From assembly GCA_963971405.1 (NCBI GenBank), contig OZ020485.1:8990001-9054000 (forward strand): a DNA stretch of 64,000 nt, written 5' to 3'. The notes beneath the pieces were generated by a model. That model had not been told where the DNA came from, made no database searches, and worked only from the letters and a program-made list of their open reading frames with translations. Positions 52,562-64,000 of the stretch are shown here, piece by piece. Source of the stretch: Psococerastis gibbosa (taxonomy: Eukaryota; Arthropoda; Insecta; Psocodea; Psocidae). Within the stretch, counting starts at the first letter, position 1, and every line of letters begins with the position of its first letter. The position numbers and the translations under genes were made by a program.

Positions 52562-53333
52562 ACGGTCCGAGTTTACTCGAACATGCTTTCCAATTTATCA
52601 ATTAGTAAACAGAGAATATGAGGAATTTCATAGTAAATAATTTTCCAATGGTTAAATATCGGATCCTTCGATATCTCCAGGGTATACACATTGTATCGTA
52701 TTGGAGCGTGAATTTTCCATAATTTCTTCAGAAAATAGTTTTTTGCACCAAACCAAATATTTTTTTGATTGCAAGCTGTTCGGTTTTGTTACTCTATTTA
52801 ACGCCCAAAACACACCTGAAGGTCGAAATCGTCGATAGAAAGGTTCCGCAGAAAAATTACTTTTTAGTCATTTTTCTGAAAAATTGAGTTATTTTTATTT
52901 TTTTACTCCTAGAAGCTATCACTTACTCCTAGAACGATCAAGGGGCTAGTGACCCCCCGCGTTTTGTTAACATTAATTAGGTACGACTACAATATATGAG
53001 AATTTAAAAGAAATCGTTGGAGCCGTTTATGAGAAATAATTTTTTAGAAGTTTTTTTTTTAGTTTTTTGAGAATAGAACCCCCCAAAATTGAGTTAGTCC
53101 AAAATAAATTAACGGTCCCAATAAAGGTATGATTTTTGTGAACCTGTTTGCCGAATTTCATCAATTCATCGAGTATTTTGCCCGCAAATCGATGAACAGA
53201 CAGAGCGACAGGCAGACATATAGACATTTCGTAAAAAACACTTTTTGTGGCTCCTGGGACATCAAAACGTGCGTAAATCCGTTGAAATATCGGAATTGAA
53301 AATTTTGACCAACACAAAGCTTTCCTTATGTAA
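52562..53333 (-). repeat. R1 copy, minus strand
   Basis: CGGTCCGAGTTTACTCGAAC start to CACAAAGCTTTCCTTATG end. It keeps the TCTGTCGCTC-type region in shortened form (53190-53220). Its minus-strand frame is not a gene. Confidence 0.8.
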
Positions 53334-54164
53334 ATTTGAGAGCAAAAATATTATGGTAGGCCTTGTTACGCCCCAGGCCTAACACAAGAGCATACGCTAT
53401 TCTTGGCCTAGGCTCAGGGCTGAGGACAGACGGCAAACTTCTGTTGTGTAAATGTTATATCGGTCGTCACGTATGTCCTTAGCCATAATGTATAAATCAC
53501 GAACCTTGGGTTCGAAGAAGAGAGTAGTTTTAGAGAGTCCAGAGAGAGAGTTTGGAGACTATGGATAGAGTAGTTAGAGTCGATAGAGTCAAGTGAGACA
53601 GAACTGATTCACCATGTGAGTTGATACATGGTGCAAGTAGGAGTAAGCTCCTATGGATGTATGAGTAAGTACGTTATCATGTAGCCCTTATGTAACTAAG
53701 TTCCCCCCCCCCCAATTCATGATGTTGTCCCTTGTCCCTTAAGTGCTTAAGTTGTCCCTAAGTTATTATGTGGTATTAATGTTAAGTGTATTAATATAAT
53801 ATAAGGTATTTGGTACCATCCTATTAGCTTATATATAATTCCCCTCTCATAAGTCCACTCTGAATACTCTAATCTATAGAAGGTCCCAATTAGTGGTATT
53901 CGGAGTGTGACAGGCCTGTTGGCTAAAAACGTACTTTTTAGAGGAAATACAGTAATAAAATATTTATCATGCAACCATTTCTACAAAATAATGTGAAATA
54001 CTAAAGTTTCTACAAATCGTCGCAAAGATGGACAAGCAATAAAAGAATCAATACCTACATATACAGTATATACTGAATGTATCACGTAATAAACACAGTG
54101 TTTCATTCCAGATATAGTACCTACCGTCAAAGCATGATACAATATAAGCTACCTTTTAAGTTAC
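53334..54164. other. No gene; GA-rich stretch
   Basis: 53510-53605 is rich in GAGA and GATAGAGT words. A 12-C run lies at 53704. Nothing coding. Confidence 0.4.
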
Positions 54165-54480
54165 GTCCAGGATAATACTGAAGCTATATGGGGAACAGAA
54201 TTTTAGCATTTGAAATGCCGTTGCTGCTGACGGTTAAGAAACAGAAACAAACATGCTTCGACCATGTGATGAGAAGCGAAAAGTATCGTCTTCAGCATGT
54301 AAAAGTCCAAGGGAAGATAGAAGGACAGAGGGCTCCCGCGGCAGAAGAAGAACATTCTGGCTAAAAAGCCTGAGGTATAGTGGTTTGGCTAGACCCGTTA
54401 TTTCAGAGCAGCCGTCTCCAAGGTCCAAATTGCCATAATGATCGCCAATCTTCGATAGAAGGGGCATTCAAAGAATATGC
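54165..54480 (+). pseudogene. RTE-like ORF2 C-terminus, frameshifted
   Basis: One frame reads CFDHVMRSEKYRLQHVKVQG, then KIEGQR. A neighbouring frame continues RGRRRTFWLKSLR and a third ends near ...SSIEGAF. The H-V-M-R-S-E-K-Y / GKIEGxR / GRRRxxWLxxLR order is the family's usual end. At least one frameshift lies near 54330. Confidence 0.75.
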
Positions 54481-54536
54481 CATTGTCAACTACCAGCGAG
54501 CGGATGGCAGTGCCGTGCAGTATAGTCTATTCCATA

Positions 54537-54920
54537 GGCGCCCATTCCATTGACCGGCTAGGGCTATTTCCAAAAACAGTGACGTGGTAGCAGACATTCA
54601 AGACTTAGGTTGCGTTTCCATCGATCTCGCATTGCAGAATGCAAATGACATTGACGGAAATTAGAATTTTTCTTTTTATAGAAATCTATTAAAATGTTTG
54701 TACTTAACATATCCCATGACGCCATTTTTTAATTTTAGTTTGTTTGTTTGTGATTTTACTGTATGATCATTGATCAATTTTAACTATGGCATAGAGGAAA
54801 ATAAACATTTCCGTCAATTCTGCAATACGAGGTCGGTGGAAACGCCACCTAAGTCTTGAATGTCTGCTACCACGTCACCGTTTTTGGAAATAGCCCTAGC
54901 CGGTCAATGGAATGGGCACC
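54537..54920 (+). mobile_element. 384-bp nested MITE, copy 3
   Basis: Same structure as 46503-46886, flanked by ATA on both sides. Only a handful of differences from copy 1 by eye. Confidence 0.9.
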
Positions 54921-55742
54921 ATATCGATACTTTTCAATGACGGGATCGCGCCCTAAATAATAGTATTATTACTATTTTTACCTTCATAATTAATATTATA
55001 CATAAGTGCATTATTGGGACTATTATGGTTATAAAATACAGGATACCTACGAACAGCCTAATACAATTTCGTATATATATATTGTGTATAATATATGCGG
55101 CAATAAGGAGCCAAGAACTTTTAGGGAATTAGAACTTCAACCAGGTTGTAAGCTGGCAACTGGAGAAAATTCAGACGGATGTTTGCTAAACTTTTGAGCA
55201 GTAGGTAGGCTAGGAGGGGAGGGCGGGGGGGGGGGCAGATCGATAGAAGGCACGTGCGAGCCCACGCCATTTTCGATACCTTCACGCTTGGGAAAATTTC
55301 AAGATAACCTTTATTTTCCACCTATATTCCTTTGGTCCACGTTTTAGGGTCGTATTATTCATGCCCACTGGCTGTTCCCTGCACGTTATGTTTGACCCTT
55401 TTCGGTTCTCAGCTCTCTACCCTAAAGGGACATTGAAAATAAGTATAACTATATAAATTGAAATGTTATGGTGGAGCGTACAGGACTTTACGTGCCAAAA
55501 GTCCCTATATGTTTAACGTCACACTGATGAGAATTTCCTTTGCAGTTTGAAATGGGAGAGATTTCAAAATATTTTGTAAACAAGGAATGGACATGTATTT
55601 TTGACTATTTTAATTTTTAATTAATTAAGTAGCAGCCGGCAGCCGCAAAGATATAAGTGGTCAGATTTAAAAAAAATACAATTTTTTTCAAAAAGCAGTC
55701 TATAGTTGCCAACTGATTTATTAGGCTGCTACTAGTCTACAA
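54921..55742. other. No gene supported
   Basis: A 10-G run near 55226 and A+T-rich DNA. Small frames lack features. Confidence 0.4.
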
Positions 55743-56123
55743 GGCGCGGTTTCCACCGACCTGCTAGTGCTAAATACAGACGTTGACGTGGTAACAGACA
55801 TTCAAGACTTAGGCGGGGTTTCCATCGACCTCGCATTGCAGAATGCAAATGACATTGACGGAAATGTTTGTTTTACTCTATGCCATAGTTGAAATTGATC
55901 AATGATCATAGAGTAAAATCACAAACAAACAAACTAAAATTAAAAATGGCTATGTTAAGTACAAACATTTTAATAGATTTCTATAAAAAGAAAAACCCAA
56001 ATTTCCGTCAATGTCGTTTGCATTCTGCAATGCGAGGTCGGTGGACACCGCCTAAGTCTTGAATGTCTGTTACCACGTCACCGTATTTGTATTTAGCACT
56101 AGCAAGTCGGTGGAAACCGCGCC
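55743..56123 (-). mobile_element. 381-bp nested MITE, copy 4 (opposite orientation, diverged)
   Basis: Ends GGCGCGGTTTCCACCGACCT and AAGTCGGTGGAAACCGCGCC. The asymmetric interior (AAAATCACAAACAAACAAAC) runs opposite to copies 1-3. Flanks CAA/TAA. Confidence 0.85.
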
Positions 56124-56426
56124 TAAACACTGTTTAATTTCTTTTATCAGGTTTATTTGAATAATAAGAATATTTATGCGGGCCTACTATTGCGATTAGT
56201 AGGTATTAACCAAATAATTTATTCTATGGTATTAACTCACTCATACATTCTTACATAGCCTATTTATTCCCAATAAAGTGTTAAGTGGCTCAAGGACGGA
56301 TCCAGCATTGATTCTGGGGGGGGGGGGGGGGCGATATGGGGAAGAGAGGAAGGGAGGGAGAGGTGTAGAGCTGAGAATTAAAAATTAGTTATTAACGCGA
56401 AATGACATCACTTTTAAAACATACTG
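56124..56426. other. No gene; 17-G run
   Basis: CAAGGACGGATCCAGCATTG followed by TTCTGGGGGGGG... at about 56315-56331, then a GGGAAGGGAGG-rich stretch. Confidence 0.5.
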
Positions 56427-57045
56427 GGAATATTATTGAGCTAGTCTGGAATATTTTTGAGCTAAACTGGTATATTTTTGAGCTAGTCTGAAATATTAAC
56501 TGAGAACTGAGAAGAAAGTTTCCTATGAAGTGAAAGCCCCTCTTAGGGTACCTTACGAAGTCAAAGTTCCTGTAGAGGTGCAAAAGAAAGTAGGTACCAT
56601 ACATCGTCTCTAAAAATATTTATGAGCTGGACTTGAATATTTTTGAGCTAGGCTGGAATATTTTTGAGCTAAAGTGGTATATTTTTGAACTGGTCTGGAA
56701 TATTAATTACTGATTCGTTGAGCTAGGCTGGAGTATTTTTGAGCTAGGCTGGAATATTAACAAATTCATTGAGTTAGACTGTAATATTTTGGGCTAGGCT
56801 GGAATATTTTGATCTGGGCAGGAATATTACCATATTTGTGCTAGGCTGGAATATTAGCTGATTCATTGATCTAGGCTGGAATATGGTATGAAGTGCCACC
56901 CTCCCACGCTTCGGCTTGAGGGGGCACAGGTTATTTCACGTTCACATGTTCATTTTGTTGAGAAATATACGGTTTTTCTATTCTATTCTATATTTTTGAG
57001 CTAGGCTAAGATATTTTTGAACTAGGCTGGAATATGATATTAATG
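56427..57045. repeat. Degenerate about 20-bp minisatellite, interrupted by a retroelement end
   Basis: Units of the type GAGCTAGGCTGGAATATTTTT recur about twenty times with drift. Between about 56886 and 57000 the array is split by the retro 3' end (GCCACCCTCCCACGCTTCGG to TTCTATTCTATTCTAT) that also occurs at 3873-3985. Confidence 0.85.
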
Positions 57046-57640
57046 TGAAAAATAAATTGTAAATTGGTTAATTAACGACGATTGGCTCAATACATTTTTT
57101 TTAATCGAATCAGTCCTATTACTTTCCGGACACACCCTGTATATGTGTACTTTGTAACTTTAAATATTGTGGAATTCGCTCTGCCAAAAAGATGCAACAA
57201 TCACTTGCATTTCTCAAGTTTTTCCAGTGGCTTGGGGAACGATATAATTCGGACCTCTCTCATATGTGGTCTGTCCTGGTATCGGCTATTACTATTATAC
57301 AAGCCATAGCAGCAATGCTTGACCATAACGCTAGAAATATGAATAACAACTGAAAACTTTAAAAATTAATCGTACTCAATGCACTTTATATCCTCCATTG
57401 TCCTAACAGCTGATTTTGTGCACATTATTTTCGCAATCACGCATGCGCTGTTAGCTCCACCCTCCCTACGCAACAACTCTATTGAATAAACCTCGGTATT
57501 ATAAATCACCGCACCACCAGACTTGCCACCTCACCCTCCGCTTATGCCACCTGCTTGTTCGGGGCAGTGCCGGGCCGAGTACTTTTGCGCTGGTGGCAAG
57601 GTGAAGAATTTGCGCCCTCCAATATATTAATATAGTCTTC
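57046..57640. other. No gene supported
   Basis: Nothing recognised. A 75-codon frame at 57082 has no motif. Confidence 0.35.
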
Positions 57641-57682
57641 TTCTTTTAATGCCTCTTCTATCGAAGATTGTCACAAGAAAAT
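57641..57682 (-). pseudogene. RTE-like 3' end fragment
   Basis: The reverse complement of ATGCCTCTTCTATCGAAGAT matches the 3' end at 54450-54475. Confidence 0.45.
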
Positions 57683-59194
57683 TTTTGCGCATTTTCAGTT
57701 ACTTTTCCGTATTAACTTATTCCATTATTTCCAGTCTTCCTTATACTCTTAGAGTTTTTTTTTTTCTGAGAGCGCTTCATACCCATAGGAAAATTGAATG
57801 TTTCCAGGGGTCAATTTTGCGCCCGTTGGCGCAGGCCCACCTCGCCACCCCCTAGGTCCGGGCCTGGTTCGGGGACTGCTTATTCGCAATATTCGCAGCC
57901 ACCCACCATATTTCGTGGCCATTTTGCCTCCTGCGACCCCGCTAGTGAATGAATTAATGAAAATTGAAAAAACGCCTTTATATTAGGCAAGATTTAGTCC
58001 TAAAGGGCTACCTACTCTACCAGCTACCCAATTTACAATTTATTATTCACATTAATATCATAACAGTTTTTCTGAAAAAAAAGAGAAAAAAAAAGATAGA
58101 AAACTCATTCATTCAATCAATATCAGTATCAATCAATATAAAATATAATCATACAAAGTAACTTACATTTGATTGACAAAAATACCGTGGACCCGGTAGG
58201 CCGTAGCCCGTGATGGGTCCAGAACAACTGTTAATGTTAATAATAATAATAAATAAATAATTCACTCTCTAGCTCTCTTCACATCCCAGAACCTGATGGC
58301 GGGCTGTTCTAAATCTCCCCAAATTATTAGGTATCTCTTCCCGTTTCTTCTGGCAAGGAATTCCAAAGCCTAGAGGTTAGTAGCCTGCAGCTGAGCCCTA
58401 GCAGGAATAGTGGTAAGGTCCGCTATTTCTGTGATTAGGAAAATACTGTTCCGGGCCAAATACCTAAGTAACTATTTCTAGGAGGCATAGAAATACATTA
58501 ACTGGAGCGGCGGGAGCCATAATATGCCTTACGATGCACCCATTAACCATAAGCCAACTATCAGAGATAAGTACCAACGCAAAAAATATCGAAGTCTTAC
58601 ACATTGTAGCATAGCAGAACGGATACCTGGACCCGGTCAAAAACTCTGTACTTAGCTTGTGCAGGCTGTTTCCCCGCCAAATTGCGTACTTATCTTGTGC
58701 AGGCTACACTAGCAGCCATATTGATAACGGTCTCCAGCCATGGGATGCTAGGAGGATACAAACCAAGTCAATATCACATAATTTAAAACATTTAATTAAA
58801 CAAGCTAACTTGTCTGTCAACATTTGTGTGTCCCATTTGCAGAGCGCGTTTAGACCTCTACTGTTTCCTGAAGCTCTTGAGAATTGGCAACATCATATCT
58901 AAGGCATCGTACATGTCCCCCCTCGTTCGGGCACCTGAAATTATTATCAATATATTAAGCAGGAAGTCTGTGAGTAGCTACATAAGGGTTACTAATCATC
59001 GAAATAATTACTTATTTCCCGAAGAAACAATTTCTGTGTCGAAAATATTATTTTTTTAACAGGTTGCAATAATGGAATGATACACTTTGTACCATAGCAA
59101 CTTATAGCATCGGTTCAGCGTTGTTATAGCATACTGTTTCGGTTATTCCTTTACTTTCCATGTTTAAATAAATGCACAGATTATCGTATTACGA
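57683..59194. other. No gene; dispersed fragments
   Basis: Near 58715-58745, CCATATTGATAACGGTCTCC repeats (inverted) the interior of the 42405 foldback. Two copies of TTGTGCAGGCT occur at 58656 and 58698. No coding region is supported. Confidence 0.4.
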
Positions 59195-59300
59195 TACTAA
59201 TAAATTAATAAATAAATAATGATTTAGTTCTATTATGAAGTCTACCTAGCCCTCTCTTAAGGTCAACTAGGAATGACCCAGACCGTTTGCTTTACAAGCC
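59195..59300 (-). repeat. SINE family A tail
   Basis: AATAAATAAATAATGATTTA, then TAGCCCTCTCTTAAGGTCAAC and GTTTGCTTTACAAGCCC, the reverse of the SINE A 3' half. Confidence 0.6.
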
Positions 59301-60900
59301 CACCGAAAATTAGTCACATTAACAAAATTTTCACTGTTACCCTACATCTACAATAAGCATCACAACATTTGAGTGAGGAGAATTTGAGGTTCACTGCCCA
59401 TGATTGGCAGACGACCTCATTCAACACACACCCACAGCTTTAAACACTCAATTCGTTTGTCGTCTCTCCCAACGTCTATCAAACTGATTCCCCTCATTAT
59501 GTGGGTTCCATCAAAGCTTGGTTCTACAAATAAAACCCTATACAGCGCTCATACAATTTCATTGTGTATCTAAACCCACGCAATGTACATTACACTTCAA
59601 TAGATTTTACAATTAATATTCAATACTGATGTTTAACAGAGATCATGCAATTTACTCTTCCACCACGGTACAAAGACACTGGGCAAGGCTTAATGTTTCT
59701 AATAAAAAAGACACATTTGTCATATTCAGAATACGAGTAATTTCATTAGTATTATACAGTATTATATAGTAATACAATAATTCTCACTTAATGACAGCAA
59801 AGTACAACGATAAGAAGACCTTATTAATTAGTGCATTAAAAAATAGGTCTAAGCGAAGTGTCATCGTATTGAGGTGGTCTAGTGGAGTAATATTTAATCA
59901 GGAAGATATACTATAATATGATTCAGCTACTTATACTTTTTGTGGTAATCAAATAATAAAACTTACCGGTAATTACAATTTTTCCATTGACAAATATCAA
60001 AAGAACGACGCGGGGCTTGACTACTCTGTAGATCAACGCAGGAAAAAGTTCAGGTTCATAACTGAAATATTTAAAAAAAAAATTGGTTGTCTGTAAAGTC
60101 GGTTTACGGACGATAGTTTAACGTGACAACGCCATAAGAAAACATTGATGAGATGACTGCATACTTTTATGAATACCGTAATAAAATTGACTTATTTTTA
60201 TTGAATTATCATTATTCTGTAAGAAGGAGTGAAATGAAATATACATTGCTTAATTGATCCATATCAGTCGTATCAGTCATTGGGTAATTAAAATATAAAC
60301 AAAATATATACTGTATATATAGGCTTATACAAAATAATAATAAAAAGAAATTGAAAAAAAATCAATAGGCCTATAAAAATAAAAAAATAAAAATAAAAAT
60401 AATTGTAATAAGCAATGAAACCAACATAATGCGGCGTATATATATAATATACTGTATATGATGCGGCGTCACGCTTTTTTTAGGACAATGAGCGTTGCTT
60501 TATCGTGCATGCACCCTGTGTTCCAGCCAGCGTTCATCGATTTATTACACGTTGTCACGTCAAAAAAAAAAATTATTATACATAACAAACTATCCATCCA
60601 CCTAACATTTGGTACATAACACATATTGGTCTGAAAATGGGAGATGGAAAAATTATAACGGGACATCGAGGTCGGTGGAATTTGCGCGAAGTAGTAATCC
60701 AAAATCAATGCTCGATTGAAAATCTACATTTCGTTTGAATTTGCCACTAAGAGACTTACCTGGACAAGAAACCAACGTCAATTCGTCTTTTTAACAATAT
60801 ATCCGTACCGCATATACTACCAAGACAAAACTACCAGCCTATTTCTACTTTTGAAGGCCCACTTACATTGGCAGTAGAACGAAACAAAGAAGGCAGACTG
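59301..60900. other. No gene supported
   Basis: A+T-rich, with (TAAAAA)-type and (TATA) low complexity at 60300-60460. No exon with acceptable splice sites was found. Confidence 0.35.
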
Positions 60901-61240
60901 ACTTGAACCACACAAGGTCGAGTCCACTAGACCAGTAGCTAGAGACAGGGTGTGTGAGGGAAATAAATATCACAGTCGAACCCGGAAAATTGAGTTTTTC
61001 ATCGCAAAGAGAGAGGCCTCAAAAAGAAAACATTGCGTTATCTGTCAGTGAGCTCAGAAAGTTCTTGCTTGGACACGCGTGTACGCGCTACCGGCTGCTG
61101 GCCAGTCATACTTAGCCTACGACGGACACATAGTGTCTCCCTACGCGCGGATACTGGAACTAAATCCAGGGCTGGCCAAAGGGACAGGCAGATTCGAGCA
61201 TCTTCTTTTCGATCATATACATCTACAGACTAAATTTACC

Positions 61241-62075
61241 ATGAGTGAGTGTGGAAAATGCAGTATAAAAATAAAAAGAGACACTGAAACAATAAATTGC
61301 GCAATCTGCAGAGTGACCTACCACAAGACTTGTATAAATATCAGCCAAGAGAAGGGAAAAAACGACTGGGAATGTGGAAAATGTACATTGGAAAAATACA
61401 TAGAACAAATAATGCGTAAAACACTCATCGAATTCGAAAAACGATTAGTCGAAAAGTTGTCCAATATAGAACAGAGCCAAAACATGATCAGTGACAAATA
61501 TGACGCAATGATGAAGAAAATAGAAGAAGTAACTAAACTACACGACACAGTTAAAAAATTAGAAACTAGACTTAACGAAAAGGACAAGATCATACAAGAA
61601 CTATCACAACGCATGGTCCAAAACGAACAAGATGCTAGACGAAACTACCTGGAATTTGGCAATATACCTAAAGAAGGAGGAGAAGACGCCAAACAAATTG
61701 TGAAGAAAATTTCGAAACAAATTGGGATACAACTAGACGACAGAGACATCCAAAATGCACACAGAGCATGGGCTACACCTGGAAAAACACCACCCATAAT
61801 TGTTGAATTTTTTAATAGGGGCATTAGAGATAATATCCTTTCAAAACGCATTACATTGAAAAAAAATGAACCAGACCCTAAAAAACGAATATACATAAAT
61901 GAAAGCCTTTGTCTTCAATTTAAAAAAACTATTATACGAAACAAAAGAACTAGCAAGAAAAAAAGGCTACAAATTTGTCTGGTTTATTAACAATAAAATA
62001 CTCATAAAACAAACACAAAACTCAAAAACCATAACAATACAAAAACTGGAAGATTTGAAAACAAAAATACACTAA
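61241..62075 (+). pseudogene. Non-LTR ORF1 (PHD finger, coiled coil, nucleic-acid-binding end), one frameshift
   Basis: The ATG at 61241 starts MSECGKCSIKIKRDTETINC; an earlier in-frame extension to 61079 is probably untranslated. Cys pairs CGKC, CAIC, the HKTC pair and CGKC make a C4HC3 PHD-like finger (residues 4-48). A long coiled coil follows (FEKRLVEKLSNIEQ, VKKLETRLNEKDKIIQELSQ), then an RNA-binding-like part with the usual xxLEFGNIP and IQNAHRA signatures. In the first frame it stops at 61990. In the +1 frame from an A-run at about 61922 it continues LYETKELARKKGYKFVWFIN to a stop at 62073-62075. That is the expected end of such proteins, so a frameshift is inferred. Confidence 0.8.
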
Positions 62076-62124
62076 CTACTACGAAATCTCAAATTAAGCG
62101 TACCGTAAATAAAACTACCATCAC

Positions 62125-64000
62125 ATGACTAAAGAAATACATACAACATACCTACCGCATAACAATAAGACAAGCAAGTTTATTAAAACCTTAGAGGGGA
62201 TTAAACTAATTCACATGAACATAAGAAGCCTAAAAGAACACTTTGATGAAATTTTAATACTAATGGGAAGCATATTTAAAGGAATAGACGTACTAGTCCT
62301 CACAGAAGCCTACATACACCCAGATTTGCCAAACTTTCCAATCCCTGAGTATCAATACTTTAAAACAGAGGGACAAATCAACAGAAACGATGGAGTTGTA
62401 GTATACATAAAAAATTCATGGCAAGTAAACCAGATACACCACACAATACAACAATGCACAAGCTTACTCCTAGAAATCAAAAAAGAAAAAATAAATTTAA
62501 CAGTGCTAGGTATCTACAGGTCTCCATCGATCAGGGATACACAGGGCTTCACGGATAGCTTAGAAAAAACACTAGAGTCTATTAAAGAAAAAAAAGTTAT
62601 CATAACTGGTGATATTAATATAGATATAATGTATACGAAAAATACAGACAAGAGCAGAAAAATAACTACATAAACAGTCTTGAAACTTTTGGATATGTAT
62701 CACTAATAAATAATTTCACGAGAGTAATCGCTACATCGAAGTCATGCATAGACCATATCTTCGTAAAACAAAATCTATTCGATAACAAAACAGAGAGCTA
62801 TATTATAGAAACAGCAACAACAGACCACTATGTTCAACTTACAAACATTCCAATACAGATCATAAAACAAACAGCCAGAAATAGAGAAAGGCAGAAAAAG
62901 AAAAAAATAAATTACGCATCATTGATGACAGACATCGAAAAGGAACCGTGGGAAGGAATAATAAATAGCACAAGTTCCAGCACTGCATATGATAGATTCA
63001 TATCAATATTTACAAAATACATAGAACAAAATAGCCAAATACAAAACTCAAGAAAAAACAGAAGGATAACACCAGAGATTATTAAAGCTATAAATCAAAA
63101 GGATAAATTGATGAAAAGGACAAAAGAAAGTTCAGACCCGGACCCAATCAAACACGCCAAAGACTTCAACAACAATCTAAAGAGCCAAATAGGAATATAT
63201 AAAAACAACTACTATAAACAACAAATAATGGAAGCAAACAAAGACATTAAAAAGACATGGAAAATTATAAATAACAACAGCGAATGAGTCTAGTAAGAAA
63301 AAAATCACAGAAATAATTCATAATAACCAAACCATAAATGTAGAACAAAGCAACAAAACCGTAGCGAACATCTTCAACAAATATTTTATAGATATCGGGA
63401 ACAAATTAGCGCAAAATATACATATAAACAAAGACAATCAAAATAAAATACTCAAAAACATAACCAGACAACCAGAAACTATATTCCTACAACCAACAAC
63501 AGAAGACGAAGTACTGGGAATCATAAAAGGACTAAAAAATAAAAACAGCGTAGGTCATGACAATATAAATACAGAAACTATAAAAAAATGCGCACTTTCA
63601 ATAAAAAAACCGTTAACACACATCATAAACATCATGCTTACTAGTGGAATATACCCGGAAGCAGCAAAACAATCAATAGTAATACCATGCTACAAATCAG
63701 AAAATAGACAATCAATTGAAAACTATAGGCCAATATCATTACTATCGAACATCAGCAAAATTCTTGAAAGAGCAATGCAAACACGAATAGATTCATATCT
63801 TACGAAATTTAAAATCATAAACAATAAACAAGACGGATTCAAAAAAAAAATCTGGCACGGCGGAAGCAATCTATGAAACAATAAATGTAATAAACGACGC
63901 AAAAGAGAAACATAAAAACTGTCTGGCGACATTCCTAGATTTAAAAAAATGCTTCGACACAATCCCACACAACATTTTAATGATAAAACTAGAGAAAATT
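62125..64000 (+). pseudogene. Non-LTR ORF2 (endonuclease and reverse transcriptase), three frameshifts, truncated by window
   Basis: ORF2 nicks the target and reverse-transcribes the element. From the ATG at 62125 the endonuclease shows LIHMNIRSLKEHFDE, DVLVLTEAYI, GIYRSPS and IITGDINIDI (catalytic Asn, Glu, Asp). The frame breaks near 62655; the next frame gives NNYINSLETFGYVSLINNFT and TTDHYVQL (His) and stops at 63285-63287. A third frame carries the start of the reverse transcriptase (NYRPISLLSNISKILERAM). It breaks again in a 10-A run near 63840, after which FLDLKKCFDTIPHNIL, with the first catalytic Asp (box A), runs to the edge. The YxDD box is beyond the window. Confidence 0.85.

Larger units (their letters stand above)
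60901..64000 (+). mobile_element. Non-LTR retrotransposon, decayed, runs off the right edge
   Basis: A 5' region (start uncertain, about 60900), ORF1 (61241) and ORF2 (62125) in the usual LINE order. The coding strand is strongly A-rich, unlike the flanks. At least one frameshift in ORF1 and three in ORF2 show it is inactive. The PHD-type ORF1 plus apurinic-type endonuclease suggests the CR1/Jockey group; clade not assigned. Confidence 0.88.

Noticed and set aside
55743-56123. Inverted interior of MITE copy 4 as an internal inversion event
   Set aside because: The outer ends are near-symmetric, so insertion of the whole element in the opposite orientation explains it.
61079-61240. N-terminal extension of LINE ORF1
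   Set aside because: The extension has no ATG start and lies upstream of a good ATG directly before the PHD finger, so it is probably 5' untranslated sequence.

Overview
The window is eukaryotic, A+T-rich and repeat-dense. I read it as arthropod, most likely insect nuclear DNA. The evidence is GT-AG spliced exons, a 7B2-type neuroendocrine protein, many tRNA-headed SINEs, non-LTR and Ty3/Gypsy retrotransposons, and numerous foldback/MITE elements. A hemipteran (planthopper/leafhopper-like) is my low-confidence guess; nothing seen proves the order. No bacterial operon, rRNA or CRISPR was found.

Two host genes can be supported. (1) On the minus strand at 1-1030 lie two coding exons of a 7B2 (secretogranin V) homologue, the chaperone of prohormone convertase 2. 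The rest of the gene runs off the left edge. The acceptor and first part of the second exon are tandemly duplicated (206-bp unit). (2) On the plus strand at about 24924-43030 lies a candidate neuropeptide/prohormone precursor: TATA promoter and non-coding exon 1 (about 24955-25085), a 900-bp exon with signal peptide (27697-28596), a 14.3-kb intron, and a 90-bp last exon (42941-43030) encoding a Lys-Arg site and a C-terminal peptide. Splice phases agree, and together the exons encode 329 residues.

The intron of gene 2 carries a nearly intact, recently inserted Ty3/Gypsy element (32673-40767). Its 828/826-bp LTRs are almost identical, it has an ATTG target duplication, a gag and a pol in the -1 frame, and no env. 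Just upstream of the last exon is a cluster of three perfect CRE octamers followed by a TATA box, which may be an internal promoter.

Most of the rest is layered mobile DNA: three SINE families (here A, B, C), an 876-bp dispersed repeat with inverted ends (here R1), 141-384-bp TIR elements (four of them nested MITE-in-MITE), foldback elements with long stems and roughly 12-bp target duplications, RTE-like 3' remnants, 124-bp, 120-bp and 51-bp tandem arrays, and many runs of ten or more G or C. The right edge (about 61241-64000) is a decayed non-LTR retrotransposon with a PHD-finger ORF1 and a frameshifted endonuclease/reverse transcriptase ORF2 that continues beyond the window.
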